Source of the DNA: Microcoleus sp. CAWBG506
GTDB lineage: Bacteria; Cyanobacteriota; Cyanobacteriia; Cyanobacteriales; Microcoleaceae
Reading direction: 5' to 3'
NCBI GenBank assembly: GCA_020883125.1
Contig: JAHREW010000001.1
Coordinates: 35,599-99,598 of the forward strand
Length of the DNA stretch: 64,000 nt
The notes beneath the pieces were generated by a model. The model saw only the letters and a list, made by a program, of their open reading frames with translations, did no database searches and was not told where the DNA came from. Below, piece after piece: positions 35,458-45,481 of this stretch. Within the stretch, counting starts at the first letter, position 1, and the number at the start of each line of letters is the position of its first letter. Made by a program: the position numbers and the translations under genes.

Positions 35458-38400
35458 ACAACAAACCTGTGATTATTTGTGTCGATGACGAACCTATAAT
35501 CCTTGAAAGTTTAAAAATTGAGTTAAAAAAAGCCCTCGGAGAAGAACATTTATTAGAAACTGCTGAAGGTGGTGAAGATGCTTTGGAGTTGGCGGAGGAA
35601 CTGCTCGCAGAGGGAAGTGAAATTGTGGCGGTGATTTCCGACTATTTGATGCCTAATATCAAAGGGGACGAGTTACTAAAACAGATTCACCGCATTTCAC
35701 CAAAAACTATCAAAATTATGCTGACAGGACAAGCAGACCTAGAAGCAGTAGCGAATACTATTAAACACGCCAAATTGTACCGCTACATAGCGAAACCTTG
35801 GCAGTCAGAAGACTTGAAGTTGACCGTAAAAGAAGCGATTAATAGCTATTTTATGGAAAAACAATTAGCGGAACAAAACACTAAATTACAAAAATTAAAT
35901 CAAGAATTAGAAAGTTTAGTTGAAGAACGGACTACACAATTGCGTTTTTCGGAAGAAAAGTTCGCTAAAGCTTTTCGTTCTTCTCCTAATCCAATTACCC
36001 TTACCAGACTTAAAGATGGCAGCCACCTGGAAATCAATGATGCTTTTTGCCAAACCATAGGTTATTCGACAGCCGAAATTATTGGTCGAACTGCAATTGA
36101 TTTGAATATTTGGGTCAGCCAAGAAGCCCGAATAAAATTATTTTTGATGTTACAAGAAAAAGAAATAGTGCGTAACTATGAGTTTAATTTTAGAACTAAA
36201 ACAGGTGAAATAAGGACGGCTTTATTGTCAGCAGAAATTATTGAAATTAATCACGAAACCTGCGTGATTTCTGTCAGTCAGGATATTAGCGAGCGCAAAT
36301 TAGCAGAAGAAAAACTCCGGGCTTTAGCTACTTCTCTCGCCGCAGCCCAAAGACTCGCCCACGTCGGCAATTGGGAATGGGATTTGTCCACAAATACAAC
36401 TATTTGGTCAGAAGAATTATCCCGGATTTTTGGTCTGGATTCAAGCCAGCCAGCACCCACACTAGCTGAGTTTGCTCAATACGTTCATCCCGACGATCTA
36501 GAAAAGTGGCAAAGCGGGATAAATGCTGCGATGACTACCGGGGAACCATACACGTTGGAATATCGAATTTTGCAGCCGGAATCAATAATTACCGATGGTA
36601 ATTTACCTTCCCAAACAAATCAAGGAAGCTTCATTCGCTACATCGAAGCCAGGGGAGAACCTGTGGTAAACCAGCAAGGACAAGTGACAAAGATATTCAC
36701 AACATTGATGGATATTACTCTGCGCAAGTTGGCAGAAATAGCCCTGGTTGAAAGTGAAGAAAAATATCGGAACTTAGTCGAAACTTCGCAAGATATCATT
36801 TGGTCTTGCGATGCGACAGGACACCTTACTTTTGTCAATCAAGCGGTAAAACAGATTTATGGTTATGAGCCTGAAGAAATGATTGGTTGTTCTTTTAGCG
36901 ATTTTTTTGCACCGGGATCAACAGCTCCCGATCTGGAAATTCAGCAGTATTTATTGAGTGGTAATTCAGTATTTCAGTATGAAAGTATTGTATTAGGAAA
37001 AGATGGGAAAATAATTGATATAAATACCAAGGCGATAGCCCATTTAAACTCGGAAGGAAATGTTATCGGTGCGACAGGTACTGCCAGTGATATTACGGAA
37101 AGAAAACAAGCAGAAATAACTTTGCGACAAGCAAAAGAAGAAGCGGACAGAGCCAATAAAGCCAAAAGTGAGTTTCTCTCGAATATGAGTCATGAATTGC
37201 GTACTCCTCTCAACGCGATTCTGGGTTTCAGTCAACTGCTATCTCGCGACACAGGCTTGGGTGAAGAGCAACAGCAATACTTAGGTATTGTCATCCGCAG
37301 TGCGGAACATTTGCTGATTTTAATTAATAATATTCTGCAAATGTCAAAAATTGAAGTGGGGCTGGTGACGCTTAACAACAGCACTTTTGACCTGCAAAAA
37401 ATGCTAAATAATACAGAAGAAATGTTGATAATCCAAGCACAAAAAAAAGGATTGCAGTTTATTTTTGATGGTGCACCAAATTTACCTAAGTATATAGAAA
37501 CAGACGAGAGTAAATTGCGCCAAGTTTTGATTAATATTATTGGTAATGCACTCAAGTTCACCTCGGAAGGTGGGGTAAATTTAAGGGTGAAACATGAGGT
37601 TTTCAACAGCGGGCATACACTTACTCATTCACCAGAAATTAAGAATTGCTGTTTGCTATTTGAAGTAGAGGACACTGGACCGGGAATTTCTCCTGAAGAG
37701 ATGGACAGTTTATTTAAACCTTTTGCACAAACAGAAAGCGGGAGAAAAGCTCAAGAAGGAACAGGTTTGGGCTTGCCAATCAGCAAACAGTTTGTGAATT
37801 TAATGGGAGGGGAAATGAGTGTGGTGAGCACTGTGGGTGAGGGCAGCATTTTTAAGTTTGATATTAAAGTTTCTCTCCCCAATACAGTGGAAATTCAGAT
37901 GACCCAAACAGCTCGTCGTGTCGTCGGTATCGAGCCCGGACAGCCGGAATACCGAATTTTAGCTGTTGACGATCGCCTGGAAAGTCGCTTATTGCTGGTG
38001 AGAATGCTTTCATCTTTGGGTTTTGTTGTCCGGGAAGCGGAAAATGGGGTTGAGGCGATCGATGTTTGGTCGAGTTGGGAACCTCATCTGATTTGGATGG
38101 ATATGCGGATGCCGGTGATGGATGGTTATGAAGCTACGAAACGGATCAAAGCGCATTTGAAGGGTCAAGCCACCGTAATTATTGCTTTGACGGCTAGTGC
38201 TTTTGATGAAGAGCGATCGGTGATTTTGTCTGTGGGTTGCGATGATTTTGTCGCGAAGCCTTTTCGAGAACAGGTGATTCTGGAAAAGATTGCAAAATAT
38301 CTGGGAGTCCGCTATGTTTACGATCGCGAACTTGCGGGTAATTCTCACGGTAGTCAGTTTGCTGGGGGTTTGTTTACTGGTGAAATGGGTGAAAATGAAA

Positions 38401-38639
38401 ATATGGGAACAGCGGATTTACCTTTTACGCTGAGTGCTTCGTCCTTTGAAGTGATGCCTGGTGAATGGATTGATGAATTGTATGAGGCGGCGGAAGAAGT
38501 GGACAATGATTGGATTTTCCGGTTAATTTTGGCTATTCCTCCTATTCATGCTAATTTCGGCAGCGCGATCGCAGAATTGGCTAATAACTTCCGGTGCGAT
38601 CGGATTATTGATTTAATTGAAGAATTTAGAAATTATTAA
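35454..38639 (+). CDS. Hybrid histidine kinase REC-PAS-PAS-PAS-HK-REC
   Basis: 1061 residues. N-terminal receiver 1-120 (SDYLMPNIKGDEL), coiled linker, PAS near 165-280, 300-420 and 440-560 (each ending in a D-I-[ST]-x-R-K motif), HisKA with FLSNMSHELRTPLNAILG, HATPase (INIIGNALKFTSEGG, DTGPGIS, GTGLGLPIS), and a second receiver with IWMDMRMPVMDGYEATKRI and VAKPF. The C-terminal 100 residues (WIDELYEAAEEVDNDWIFRLI...FRCDRIIDLIEEFRNY) are helical but have no Hpt histidine. Start overlaps the previous gene (ATGA). The core and tail are paralogous to the gene at 38736. Confidence 0.92.
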   Translation: MNNKPVIICVDDEPIILESLKIELKKALGEEHLLETAEGGEDALELAEELLAEGSEIVAVISDYLMPNIKGDELLKQIHRISPKTIKIMLTGQADLEAVANTIKHAKLYRYIAKPWQSEDLKLTVKEAINSYFMEKQLAEQNTKLQKLNQELESLVEERTTQLRFSEEKFAKAFRSSPNPITLTRLKDGSHLEINDAFCQTIGYSTAEIIGRTAIDLNIWVSQEARIKLFLMLQEKEIVRNYEFNFRTKTGEIRTALLSAEIIEINHETCVISVSQDISERKLAEEKLRALATSLAAAQRLAHVGNWEWDLSTNTTIWSEELSRIFGLDSSQPAPTLAEFAQYVHPDDLEKWQSGINAAMTTGEPYTLEYRILQPESIITDGNLPSQTNQGSFIRYIEARGEPVVNQQGQVTKIFTTLMDITLRKLAEIALVESEEKYRNLVETSQDIIWSCDATGHLTFVNQAVKQIYGYEPEEMIGCSFSDFFAPGSTAPDLEIQQYLLSGNSVFQYESIVLGKDGKIIDINTKAIAHLNSEGNVIGATGTASDITERKQAEITLRQAKEEADRANKAKSEFLSNMSHELRTPLNAILGFSQLLSRDTGLGEEQQQYLGIVIRSAEHLLILINNILQMSKIEVGLVTLNNSTFDLQKMLNNTEEMLIIQAQKKGLQFIFDGAPNLPKYIETDESKLRQVLINIIGNALKFTSEGGVNLRVKHEVFNSGHTLTHSPEIKNCCLLFEVEDTGPGISPEEMDSLFKPFAQTESGRKAQEGTGLGLPISKQFVNLMGGEMSVVSTVGEGSIFKFDIKVSLPNTVEIQMTQTARRVVGIEPGQPEYRILAVDDRLESRLLLVRMLSSLGFVVREAENGVEAIDVWSSWEPHLIWMDMRMPVMDGYEATKRIKAHLKGQATVIIALTASAFDEERSVILSVGCDDFVAKPFREQVILEKIAKYLGVRYVYDRELAGNSHGSQFAGGLFTGEMGENENMGTADLPFTLSASSFEVMPGEWIDELYEAAEEVDNDWIFRLILAIPPIHANFGSAIAELANNFRCDRIIDLIEEFRNY

Positions 38640-38735
38640 AATTAGAAATATGCCAGAATAATTACAGCTTGTGCTAGGATATCAAATTGAAAACTTTTTT
38701 AAAATCAGCAATCTCACAACAAAAATTAACAATCG

Positions 38736-40676
38736 ATGACTAAAAATATTACCAAAGAAAATAGAGGCAACATATTAATTGTTGACGACACTCCAGAAAA
38801 TTTGCAAGTTTTATCAGCCACACTGTTAGATCGCGGATATAAAGTTCGGGGTGTAATCAATGGTAAAATGGCAATTAGAGCTGCAAAATCTGGTTCTCCC
38901 GATCTAATTTTACTCGATATCAAAATGCCGGAGATGAACGGCTACGAAGTCTGTGCTCAACTCAAAGCCGATGGGCAAACATCAGAAATTCCGGTGATTT
39001 TTATTAGCGCTTTAGATGAAGTTTTAGATAAACTCAAAGCATTTCAAATTGGTGGAGTGGATTACATCACCAAACCGTTTCAGGTTGAAGAAGTTTTAGC
39101 AAGAGTTGAACACCAACTGACTATAAAAAGACTACAAAAAGAAATAATTTATCGCAATAATCAACTGCAAAAAGAAATAGTTGAACGCAAAAAAGCCGAA
39201 GAACAAGCAGCCGCAGCTTCTCAAGCAAAAAGTCAATTTGTTGCCAATATGAGCCACGAATTAAGGACTCCCCTGAATGCGATTCTGGGTTTTACTCAAG
39301 TAATGAGTCGTGATTCTTTACTGAGTAATGAAAATATAGAAAATCTCAGAATCATTAACCGTAGCGGTCAACATTTGCTGGAATTAATTAATGATGTTTT
39401 AGACTTGTCAAAAATTGAAGCTGGGATAGTTGCTTTAGATGAAAGTAGTTTTGATTTGTATCAAGCTTTAGACACTTTGGAAGAGATGTTTCAAATCAAA
39501 GCTGAAACTAAGAATTTGCACCTCAAATTTTCCGTGGAATCCCAGGTTCCCCAATATATTAAAACCGATGAAAAAAAACTACGTGTCTGCTTAATTAATC
39601 TGCTGGGAAATTCCATAAAATTTACTGAAAACGGTGGTGAGATTTTGCTAAGAGTGGCTCTGGCAACTGTTCCATTCCAATCAGTAGAAACAGAAATTGA
39701 TTGTAACTCGATTTCCAACGAACGATGTGTAATATTTTTTGAGGTTCAAGACACTGGAGTTGGCATAGCAGCCGAAGAAATGGATACTTTATTTAATGCT
39801 TTTGTGCAAACAGAAGCTGGGAAAAAATCGGCTGACGGCACGGGTTTGGGGTTAAATATTACCAAAAAATACGTGGAAATTATGGGAGGTAATATTGAAG
39901 TAAGTAGTATTTTAGGTGAGGGAACTACTTTTAAATTTAATATTAAACTCTGTGCGGTGGCTCCCTCGGAAGTAAATATCACGAGATTGCAACGGGTGCT
40001 GGGGCTAGAACCAGAGCAGCGAATTTATCGAATTTTAGCAGTGGATGATAATACTGAAAATCGGCTGCTGCTAATTAAAATGCTCGAACCCATTGGCTTT
40101 GAAGTCAGAGAAGCTGAAAATGGTAGACAAGCAATTGAAATCTGGGAAAGTTGGCAGCCGGATTTAATCTGGCTGGATACGCGAATGCCAGTAATGAATG
40201 GTTTTGAAGCTGTGGCTGAAATTAGAGCTAGGGAGAAAAATACTCGATCGCATACTGTAGTTATTGCTCTGACTGCTAGCATTTTTGAGGAAAGAAGAGG
40301 CGAAATTATCGCAGCAGGCTGCGACGATTTTGTACGTAAACCTTTTCAAGAACAAATCATTTTTGACAAAATTGCTCACTATTTGGGAGTGCGCTATATT
40401 TATCAAGAGTTGTCTATACCTTTTGGGGTGGGGGGGAGGCGTTATTTGAACGGCGAAAAACCAGATTCATTTTTTTTACCACTGCTGGCAGAGATGCCAA
40501 AAAGTTGGTTAGAGGAACTGGACGAGGCTGCTAATGATGTTAATGAAGAGTTGGTGATTCAAGTTGTCGATCGCATTTCCGAAAGTCATCCAACTTTAGC
40601 GAATGCTTTAAAGGATTTACTTGAGGATTACCGACTTGACAAAATAGTGAATTTAACTCAATCAATTTTAGAATAA
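38736..40676 (+). CDS. Hybrid histidine kinase REC-HK-REC
   Basis: 646 residues. N-terminal receiver (LILLDIKMPEMNGYEVCAQL, YITKPFQVEEVLARVEHQL), coiled coil, HisKA FVANMSHELRTPLNAILGFT, HATPase (NLLGNSIKFTENGG, DTGVGIA, GTGLGLNIT), second receiver with IWLDTRMPVMNGFEAVAEI and VRKPFQEQ, and a C-terminal helical tail (SWLEELDEAANDVNEELVIQ...LDKIVNLTQSILE) like that of the preceding protein. No sensory domain, so input may come through the first receiver from another kinase. The stop TAA abuts the next ATG directly, indicating an operon with the frameshifted kinase. Confidence 0.92.
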   Translation: MTKNITKENRGNILIVDDTPENLQVLSATLLDRGYKVRGVINGKMAIRAAKSGSPDLILLDIKMPEMNGYEVCAQLKADGQTSEIPVIFISALDEVLDKLKAFQIGGVDYITKPFQVEEVLARVEHQLTIKRLQKEIIYRNNQLQKEIVERKKAEEQAAAASQAKSQFVANMSHELRTPLNAILGFTQVMSRDSLLSNENIENLRIINRSGQHLLELINDVLDLSKIEAGIVALDESSFDLYQALDTLEEMFQIKAETKNLHLKFSVESQVPQYIKTDEKKLRVCLINLLGNSIKFTENGGEILLRVALATVPFQSVETEIDCNSISNERCVIFFEVQDTGVGIAAEEMDTLFNAFVQTEAGKKSADGTGLGLNITKKYVEIMGGNIEVSSILGEGTTFKFNIKLCAVAPSEVNITRLQRVLGLEPEQRIYRILAVDDNTENRLLLIKMLEPIGFEVREAENGRQAIEIWESWQPDLIWLDTRMPVMNGFEAVAEIRAREKNTRSHTVVIALTASIFEERRGEIIAAGCDDFVRKPFQEQIIFDKIAHYLGVRYIYQELSIPFGVGGRRYLNGEKPDSFFLPLLAEMPKSWLEELDEAANDVNEELVIQVVDRISESHPTLANALKDLLEDYRLDKIVNLTQSILE

Positions 40677-42555
40677 ATGGATAGTAGCGGAATTAAAATA
40701 TTGATGGTTGATGATCAACCGATTAATCTGCGTTTTTTATCTAATTTACTAAGCTCTCATGGCTATCAAGTTTACAGAGCTATTTCTGGACAACTAGCTT
40801 TGAATGCTGCAATTGCCTATGCTCCTGATTTGATTTTGTTGGATATCCGAATGCCAGAAATGGACGGATATGAAGTATGGGCTAAAAAATATACCAGAAA
40901 CAGCGCATATTCCGGTAATTTTTTTAAGCGTATTAGATGATATTAACGATAAAATAGAAGCTTTTAGAGTGGGGGGATTAGACTACATTACTAAACCTTT
41001 TCAAGGGGAAGAAATTTTAGCAAGAATCGAAACGCAAATAGATTTACAAAGACTGCAACAGCAATTAAAAAATCAAATTCTTCAACTGCAACAGTCGCAA
41101 TTATTGCTAGCAAGCGTCTTGAATAGTTCCCTAGACGGTGTGGTAGCTTTTTCTGCTGTTCGCAACAGTCAGGGAAATATTGTTGATTTCAAATGGATTT
41201 TGCTGAACCGGGCTGCGGAAAAAATGCTGAGTATGGTGTCCCAGGATTTAATAGGGAAGTATTTGTTAGAACAAATTCCTCAAGTCTGCAAAAATGGTCT
41301 ATTTGATGTGTATGTTTCTGTGGTAGAAACAGGAGAAACTGTAGAGCGAGAATTTTATTACGAACACGATCGCAAATTCAGTGCTTGGCTGCACATTGTG
41401 GCTGTCAAATTAAATGACGGTTTGGCTGTCACATTTCGGGATATTAGCGGACGAAAACGATCGGAAGCCGCCCTTAGAGCCAGCGAAGCTCGCTTTCTGG
41501 CCCTGACTCAAGTCTCCTCAGATATGATTACCCTGGCGGATGCAAATTGTCATGTCATCTATCAAAGTTCAGCCGTAGAAAGAGTTTTGGGCTATTCTCC
41601 AGCAGAATTTATGGGTAAAATGCCTTTGCAAGTGCTGCACCCTGATGATTTGGCTTCCCAAAAAGAGGCAATTGCTTGGATGCGAGCAAATCCGGGTATT
41701 TCTAAACTTATGGAATATCGGTTGCTGCACAAAAATGGTAATTGGGTATGGCTAGAGGGAGTTGCTACTAACTGGCTTGAGGATGCTGATATTGGTGCTT
41801 TTGTGGTACTCACCCGCGATATTAGCGAACGCAAACAAGCAGAAATAACTCTGACTCGCTATGATCGAGAATTAAGTCGCTCTAATGCAGAATTACAACA
41901 GTTTGCTTATATTGCTTCCCATGATTTGCAAGCACCTTTGGGAACGATTTCCGGTTACGCTAAGTTATTAGAAAGGCGCTGTCAAGACAAATTTGATGCT
42001 CAAACTTATAAATTTATTAGTAATATAATTAGTTCGTGTATAAGAATGCAGGACTTGATTGATGATTTACTGGAATATTCACGAGTTGGCAGAAGCCAGA
42101 AACCTTTTGCATTGACTGATTGCAATTTAGTGTTTGAGGAGGCTTGTGCTAATTTGCAGTGGGCTATTCGTAAGAATCAAGCTATTGTTAGTAAGGCGAA
42201 TTTGCCGTTGGTTATGGCTGATAGTTCTCGATTAGTGCAACTATTTCAGAATTTAATTGGCAATGCTATTAAGTACCGCGGGGGCGATCGACCGATGGTC
42301 CACGTAAGTGTTTCCCGACAGGGGGATAACTGGCTGTTTTCTGTAGAGGACAACGGTATTGGTATTGCAGAACAGTATCAGGAGAGTATTTTTCAGATTT
42401 TTCAGCGCTTGCATACTGAAAAAAAATGTTCGGGAACTGGTATTGGTTTAGCGATTTGTAAAAAAATTGTCGATCGCCACGGCGGTTGTATTTGGGTGCA
42501 ATCAGCACCCAATGGAGGAGCGATTTTTTATTTTTGTCTTCCTGTAGGGGAGTGA
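40677..42555 (+). pseudogene. Phytochrome-type hybrid kinase split by a frameshift in its receiver
   Basis: The 5' part (40677-40940) encodes the first half of a receiver: ILMVDDQPINLRFLSNLL...LILLDIRMPEMDGYEVWA. The rest, in another frame from about 40870, continues it: NIPETAHIPVIFLSVLDDIN then DYITKPFQGEE. Two PAS domains follow (ending DISGRKRSE and DISERKQAE), then a phytochrome-type kinase core with ASHDLQAPLGTISGYAKLLE and GTGIGLAICKKIVDRHGG. Comparison with GYEVCAQLK in the paralogue just upstream suggests five bases (CAACT or equivalent) were lost between GCT and AAAAAAT. The ATG at 40870 could restart translation and make a kinase without a complete receiver, so the gene may still be functional. 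It abuts the previous gene's stop codon. Confidence 0.85.
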
Positions 42556-43096
42556 AGCTATAAGCTATAAGCTGCTGGGGTTTTGCTCCGGTGAAAAATC
42601 CGGATGGAGGAAGCAACAGAAAGGAAAAAGTAATTGCTTTAGTGATTTTGGGAAAATATTTGTATTTACTTTACATAATTGTGAGAAAAATGTAGCATAT
42701 TTACTGATGACAAAAAACAAATAAATAGCTCATAATCAATTTATTAACTCAAATCTTGTAAAAGTTAAACATCCGCGGTGCACGGCATAATTTTCAATTT
42801 ATTTCAACTGTATCGAGAGTATCTGACTTTCCCCTACAGTAATTTAGACTATATTTCGGGGGCAAGCCTTGGCGATAGTTCTATTTGTGTGGGTTGTGCA
42901 GTTCTTAAAGAAATGCTAAGTGAAACAAGTATTAATGACAACGGTTTGCCTGCAAGGCAAATAAAAGAATTTTTGCTATACAAACTCAGCCCGGTTGGTC
43001 AAACCAGCAAAATTATGGCAACAGATGTTGACATATCCTTGGATGTTTGTTCAATTTATACCAGGTCAGAATATTCGTTGCTAGTGAGTCAAAGCA
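42556..43096. other. Spacer, possible weak ORF
   Basis: The track offers a 108-codon GTG frame at 42778-43104 that overlaps the next gene by eight bases. It has no recognisable domain (MHGIIFNLFQLYREYLTFPY; one CxxC in ICVGCAVL) and no Shine-Dalgarno site. The rest is AT-rich with nothing else seen. It may be the leader of the Rcp1-like gene. Confidence 0.35.
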
Positions 43097-43552
43097 GTGA
43101 ATAATCAAAACAAAACCTTCACTATTTTAATGGCTAATGATGACGAAGATACCCGCTTTTTCGTGCAGGAATCACTCCGAGAGATTCCCATAGCAATTAG
43201 AATCGAATTTGTGGAAAATGGGGAACAGGTGCTAGACTATTTGTACTGTCGCGACTCCTATGCCGAGGCGAGCAATTGGCGCTTCCCCGACCTGATACTT
43301 TTAGATCTGAATATGCCGAGGCTTGACGGGCCAGAAGCACTAACTTTGATTAGATCGGACCCAGACTTGCAACAGATTCCGGTAGTGATACTGACTACAT
43401 CGCAAAGCAGCGGAGATATTTTGCTTTGTTACCGCTTGGGTGCGAATTCTTTCATATCCAAACCAGTGACTTTTGAAGGATTGGTTGAAGTAATGCAGAC
43501 TTTGTGTCAGTATTGGTTTGAAATCGTTTCGCTCCCGTCGGAGGCTCTATAA
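43097..43552 (+). CDS. Rcp1-like response regulator
   Basis: 151 residues with GTG start, receiver only, of the phytochrome-partner (Rcp1) class. ILMANDDEDTRFFVQESLRE, the extended loop YCRDSYAEASNWRFPDLILLDLNMPRLDGPEAL typical of Rcp1, then VVILTTSQSSGDILLCYRLGANSFISKPV. The phospho-acceptor Asp, Thr and Lys are all present. In the first acidic cluster the usual VEDD reads ANDD, keeping both acidic residues. It follows the phytochrome-type kinase, so it is likely the kinase's original partner, now left beside a frameshifted gene. Confidence 0.88.
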   Translation: MNNQNKTFTILMANDDEDTRFFVQESLREIPIAIRIEFVENGEQVLDYLYCRDSYAEASNWRFPDLILLDLNMPRLDGPEALTLIRSDPDLQQIPVVILTTSQSSGDILLCYRLGANSFISKPVTFEGLVEVMQTLCQYWFEIVSLPSEAL

Positions 43553-43738
43553 GCTAAGTTGTAGGGGGCAAGGATTGGAGGAATTAATCTCTGAGTAAAA
43601 CCCAAAGTTTTCTGCCCCAATGCAATCTTCCCTAGGGGGGTTTCCCAAAATGAGATGGTCTCCGTTGCTAGTGGCTATATCGGCTATTAGTTAAAAGTTC
43701 TCAATAGTTGTTGTCAACCCGCTCGAATTGCTATAGTT

Positions 43739-45457
43739 GTGTTAACGTCTAACCACTTGATAAAAGTTTTGTTGGTGGAGGATAACCTCGCAGATGCGAC
43801 TCTGATTGAAGACCTTTTAGGGTCGTTCAGTGACGCTACATTTCTGCTTGAAATTGTTAAGTCTATGGAGGAGGGAATACAATGTCTGCAAGGAGCAGAG
43901 TTTGATGCCATACTATTAGATTTTTCCGTGGAAGATAGTTTGGAGGAAAGCGATCCGATCGCGACGCTGAAAGCCCGATCGCCCACAGTGCCAATTGTGG
44001 TACTAACAGATATGAATGATGAACATACGGCACTGTCAGTATTGCGATCGGGCGCTCAAGATTGTTTGGTGAAGGGCAGATTTCATAGAACTCTTCTGGT
44101 GCGGGCAATCCACTATGCGATCGAACGGCAACGCATAGAGGAACAATTGCGACAACAAGCTCAAAGAGAGCGGCTTTTGGCTAAAACGATCGAAAATATC
44201 CGATCGTCCATTGATGCTACAAGTATTCTCCACAGTACCGTGGCAGAAGTACGTCAATTTCTGAAAACAGACCGGGTTTTAATTTATCGCTGTCACAATT
44301 CTGCGACAAAACTCGACAGCGAAGAGCAAAAATGCGAGATTGTCGCAGGTGATGGATTGCCACAAGGTTATATTGAAAACCCAAATATTTGTTCTGCTTT
44401 GGCGGTATCTTGTCTGTTGTTGGCGGAGTCTCAGTCGGTACAAGCAATATCAGATGTCAGGGAGACGGAATTGACTGGTAGTTGTAAAAAAATGCTCGCT
44501 GATTGTGAAATTGCAGCAGTTTTAAGTGTTCCAATCTGGCAATCTGAAGGCAAGGAAGCGACAAATAAAATATCTTCAGACTCTAGGTGGGAAGAAGAAC
44601 AAGATGAGGATTATTCCGAAGATTTAATGACGCTGCTGTGTGGTGGGACACCGCAGATAATTCTCAAAAATGAATCTGACTCTGGCGCAGAAAATAAAAA
44701 TTATTTGTGGGGAATGCTGACAGCATACAATTGTACTGGAGCTAGGCAGTGGCAGGCATGGGAAATAGAATTTTTAACACATTTGGCAAATCAAGTGGCG
44801 ATCGCGATCGAACAATCTGAACTTTACCGCAAGTTAGCAATTGCCAACCAAAAATTGCAGCAACTGGCAACTACAGACGCACTGACACGGATTGCTAACC
44901 GCCGCCAGTTCGATCGAATTTTGAGGTTAGAGTGGCGTAGGCTAGCAAGAGAGGAATTGCCCATCTCTTTGATCCTGCTTGACATCGACTTTTTTAAATA
45001 TTACAACGACTTTTATGGGCATCTTGCCGGCGATGACTGCTTGTATCAAGTGGCTGGGGCGATCGCCTCTGCTGTCAAGCGGGCTGGAGATTTGTCAGCC
45101 CGTTATGGTGGTGAAGAATTTGCCGTACTACTTCCCAACACTGAAGCCGAGGGGGCCAACGTTGTCGCCCGGACAATTTGCGATCGCCTCGGTGCCCTAA
45201 AACTCCCCCACGCGCGATCGGAAATCGATCCCTACGTTACCCTCAGTTGTGGGATTGCTACCACGATTCCTTCTCCAGATCAATCTCCCGACAGCCTAAT
45301 TCACAGTGCTGACAGAGCTCTCTATCAAGCTAAAAGTGAAGGCAAAAATCGCATTTGTCACGCCAGCAGCAACCCTCACTCATCGGCTAACAAACCCCCA
45401 GATTTATCCCTAGAGTCGGTTTCTTCAATCTCAAATCTCAAATCTCAAATCCCTTGA
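43739..45457 (+). CDS. Diguanylate cyclase with receiver and GAF domains (REC-GAF-GGDEF)
   Basis: 572 residues with GTG start. Receiver 5-125 (LVEDNLADATLIEDLL, ILLDFSVEDSLEE, LVKGRFHR), GAF about 150-360 (DATSILHSTVAEVRQFLKTD, LWGMLTAYNCTGARQW) and GGDEF about 380-540 (TTDALTRIANRRQFDRIL, LLDIDFFKYYNDFYGHLAGD). The active-site loop is SARYGGEEFAVLLP, a functional GG[DE]EF. Five residues before it is RAGD, a complete RxxD inhibitory site, so c-di-GMP feedback is expected. The GAF lacks the DXCF and CH motifs of bilin-binding domains and has a long acidic insertion (SDSRWEEEQDEDYSED). Likely makes c-di-GMP under control of the neighbouring phosphorelay. Confidence 0.92.
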   Translation: MLTSNHLIKVLLVEDNLADATLIEDLLGSFSDATFLLEIVKSMEEGIQCLQGAEFDAILLDFSVEDSLEESDPIATLKARSPTVPIVVLTDMNDEHTALSVLRSGAQDCLVKGRFHRTLLVRAIHYAIERQRIEEQLRQQAQRERLLAKTIENIRSSIDATSILHSTVAEVRQFLKTDRVLIYRCHNSATKLDSEEQKCEIVAGDGLPQGYIENPNICSALAVSCLLLAESQSVQAISDVRETELTGSCKKMLADCEIAAVLSVPIWQSEGKEATNKISSDSRWEEEQDEDYSEDLMTLLCGGTPQIILKNESDSGAENKNYLWGMLTAYNCTGARQWQAWEIEFLTHLANQVAIAIEQSELYRKLAIANQKLQQLATTDALTRIANRRQFDRILRLEWRRLAREELPISLILLDIDFFKYYNDFYGHLAGDDCLYQVAGAIASAVKRAGDLSARYGGEEFAVLLPNTEAEGANVVARTICDRLGALKLPHARSEIDPYVTLSCGIATTIPSPDQSPDSLIHSADRALYQAKSEGKNRICHASSNPHSSANKPPDLSLESVSSISNLKSQIP

Positions 45458-45481
45458 CTCTCATCAATCTAAAATCTGAAA

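Noticed and set aside
42778-43104. GTG-initiated 108-codon ORF
   Set aside because: No recognised domain, no ribosome site, and it overlaps the start of the clear receiver gene; mentioned only as part of the spacer.
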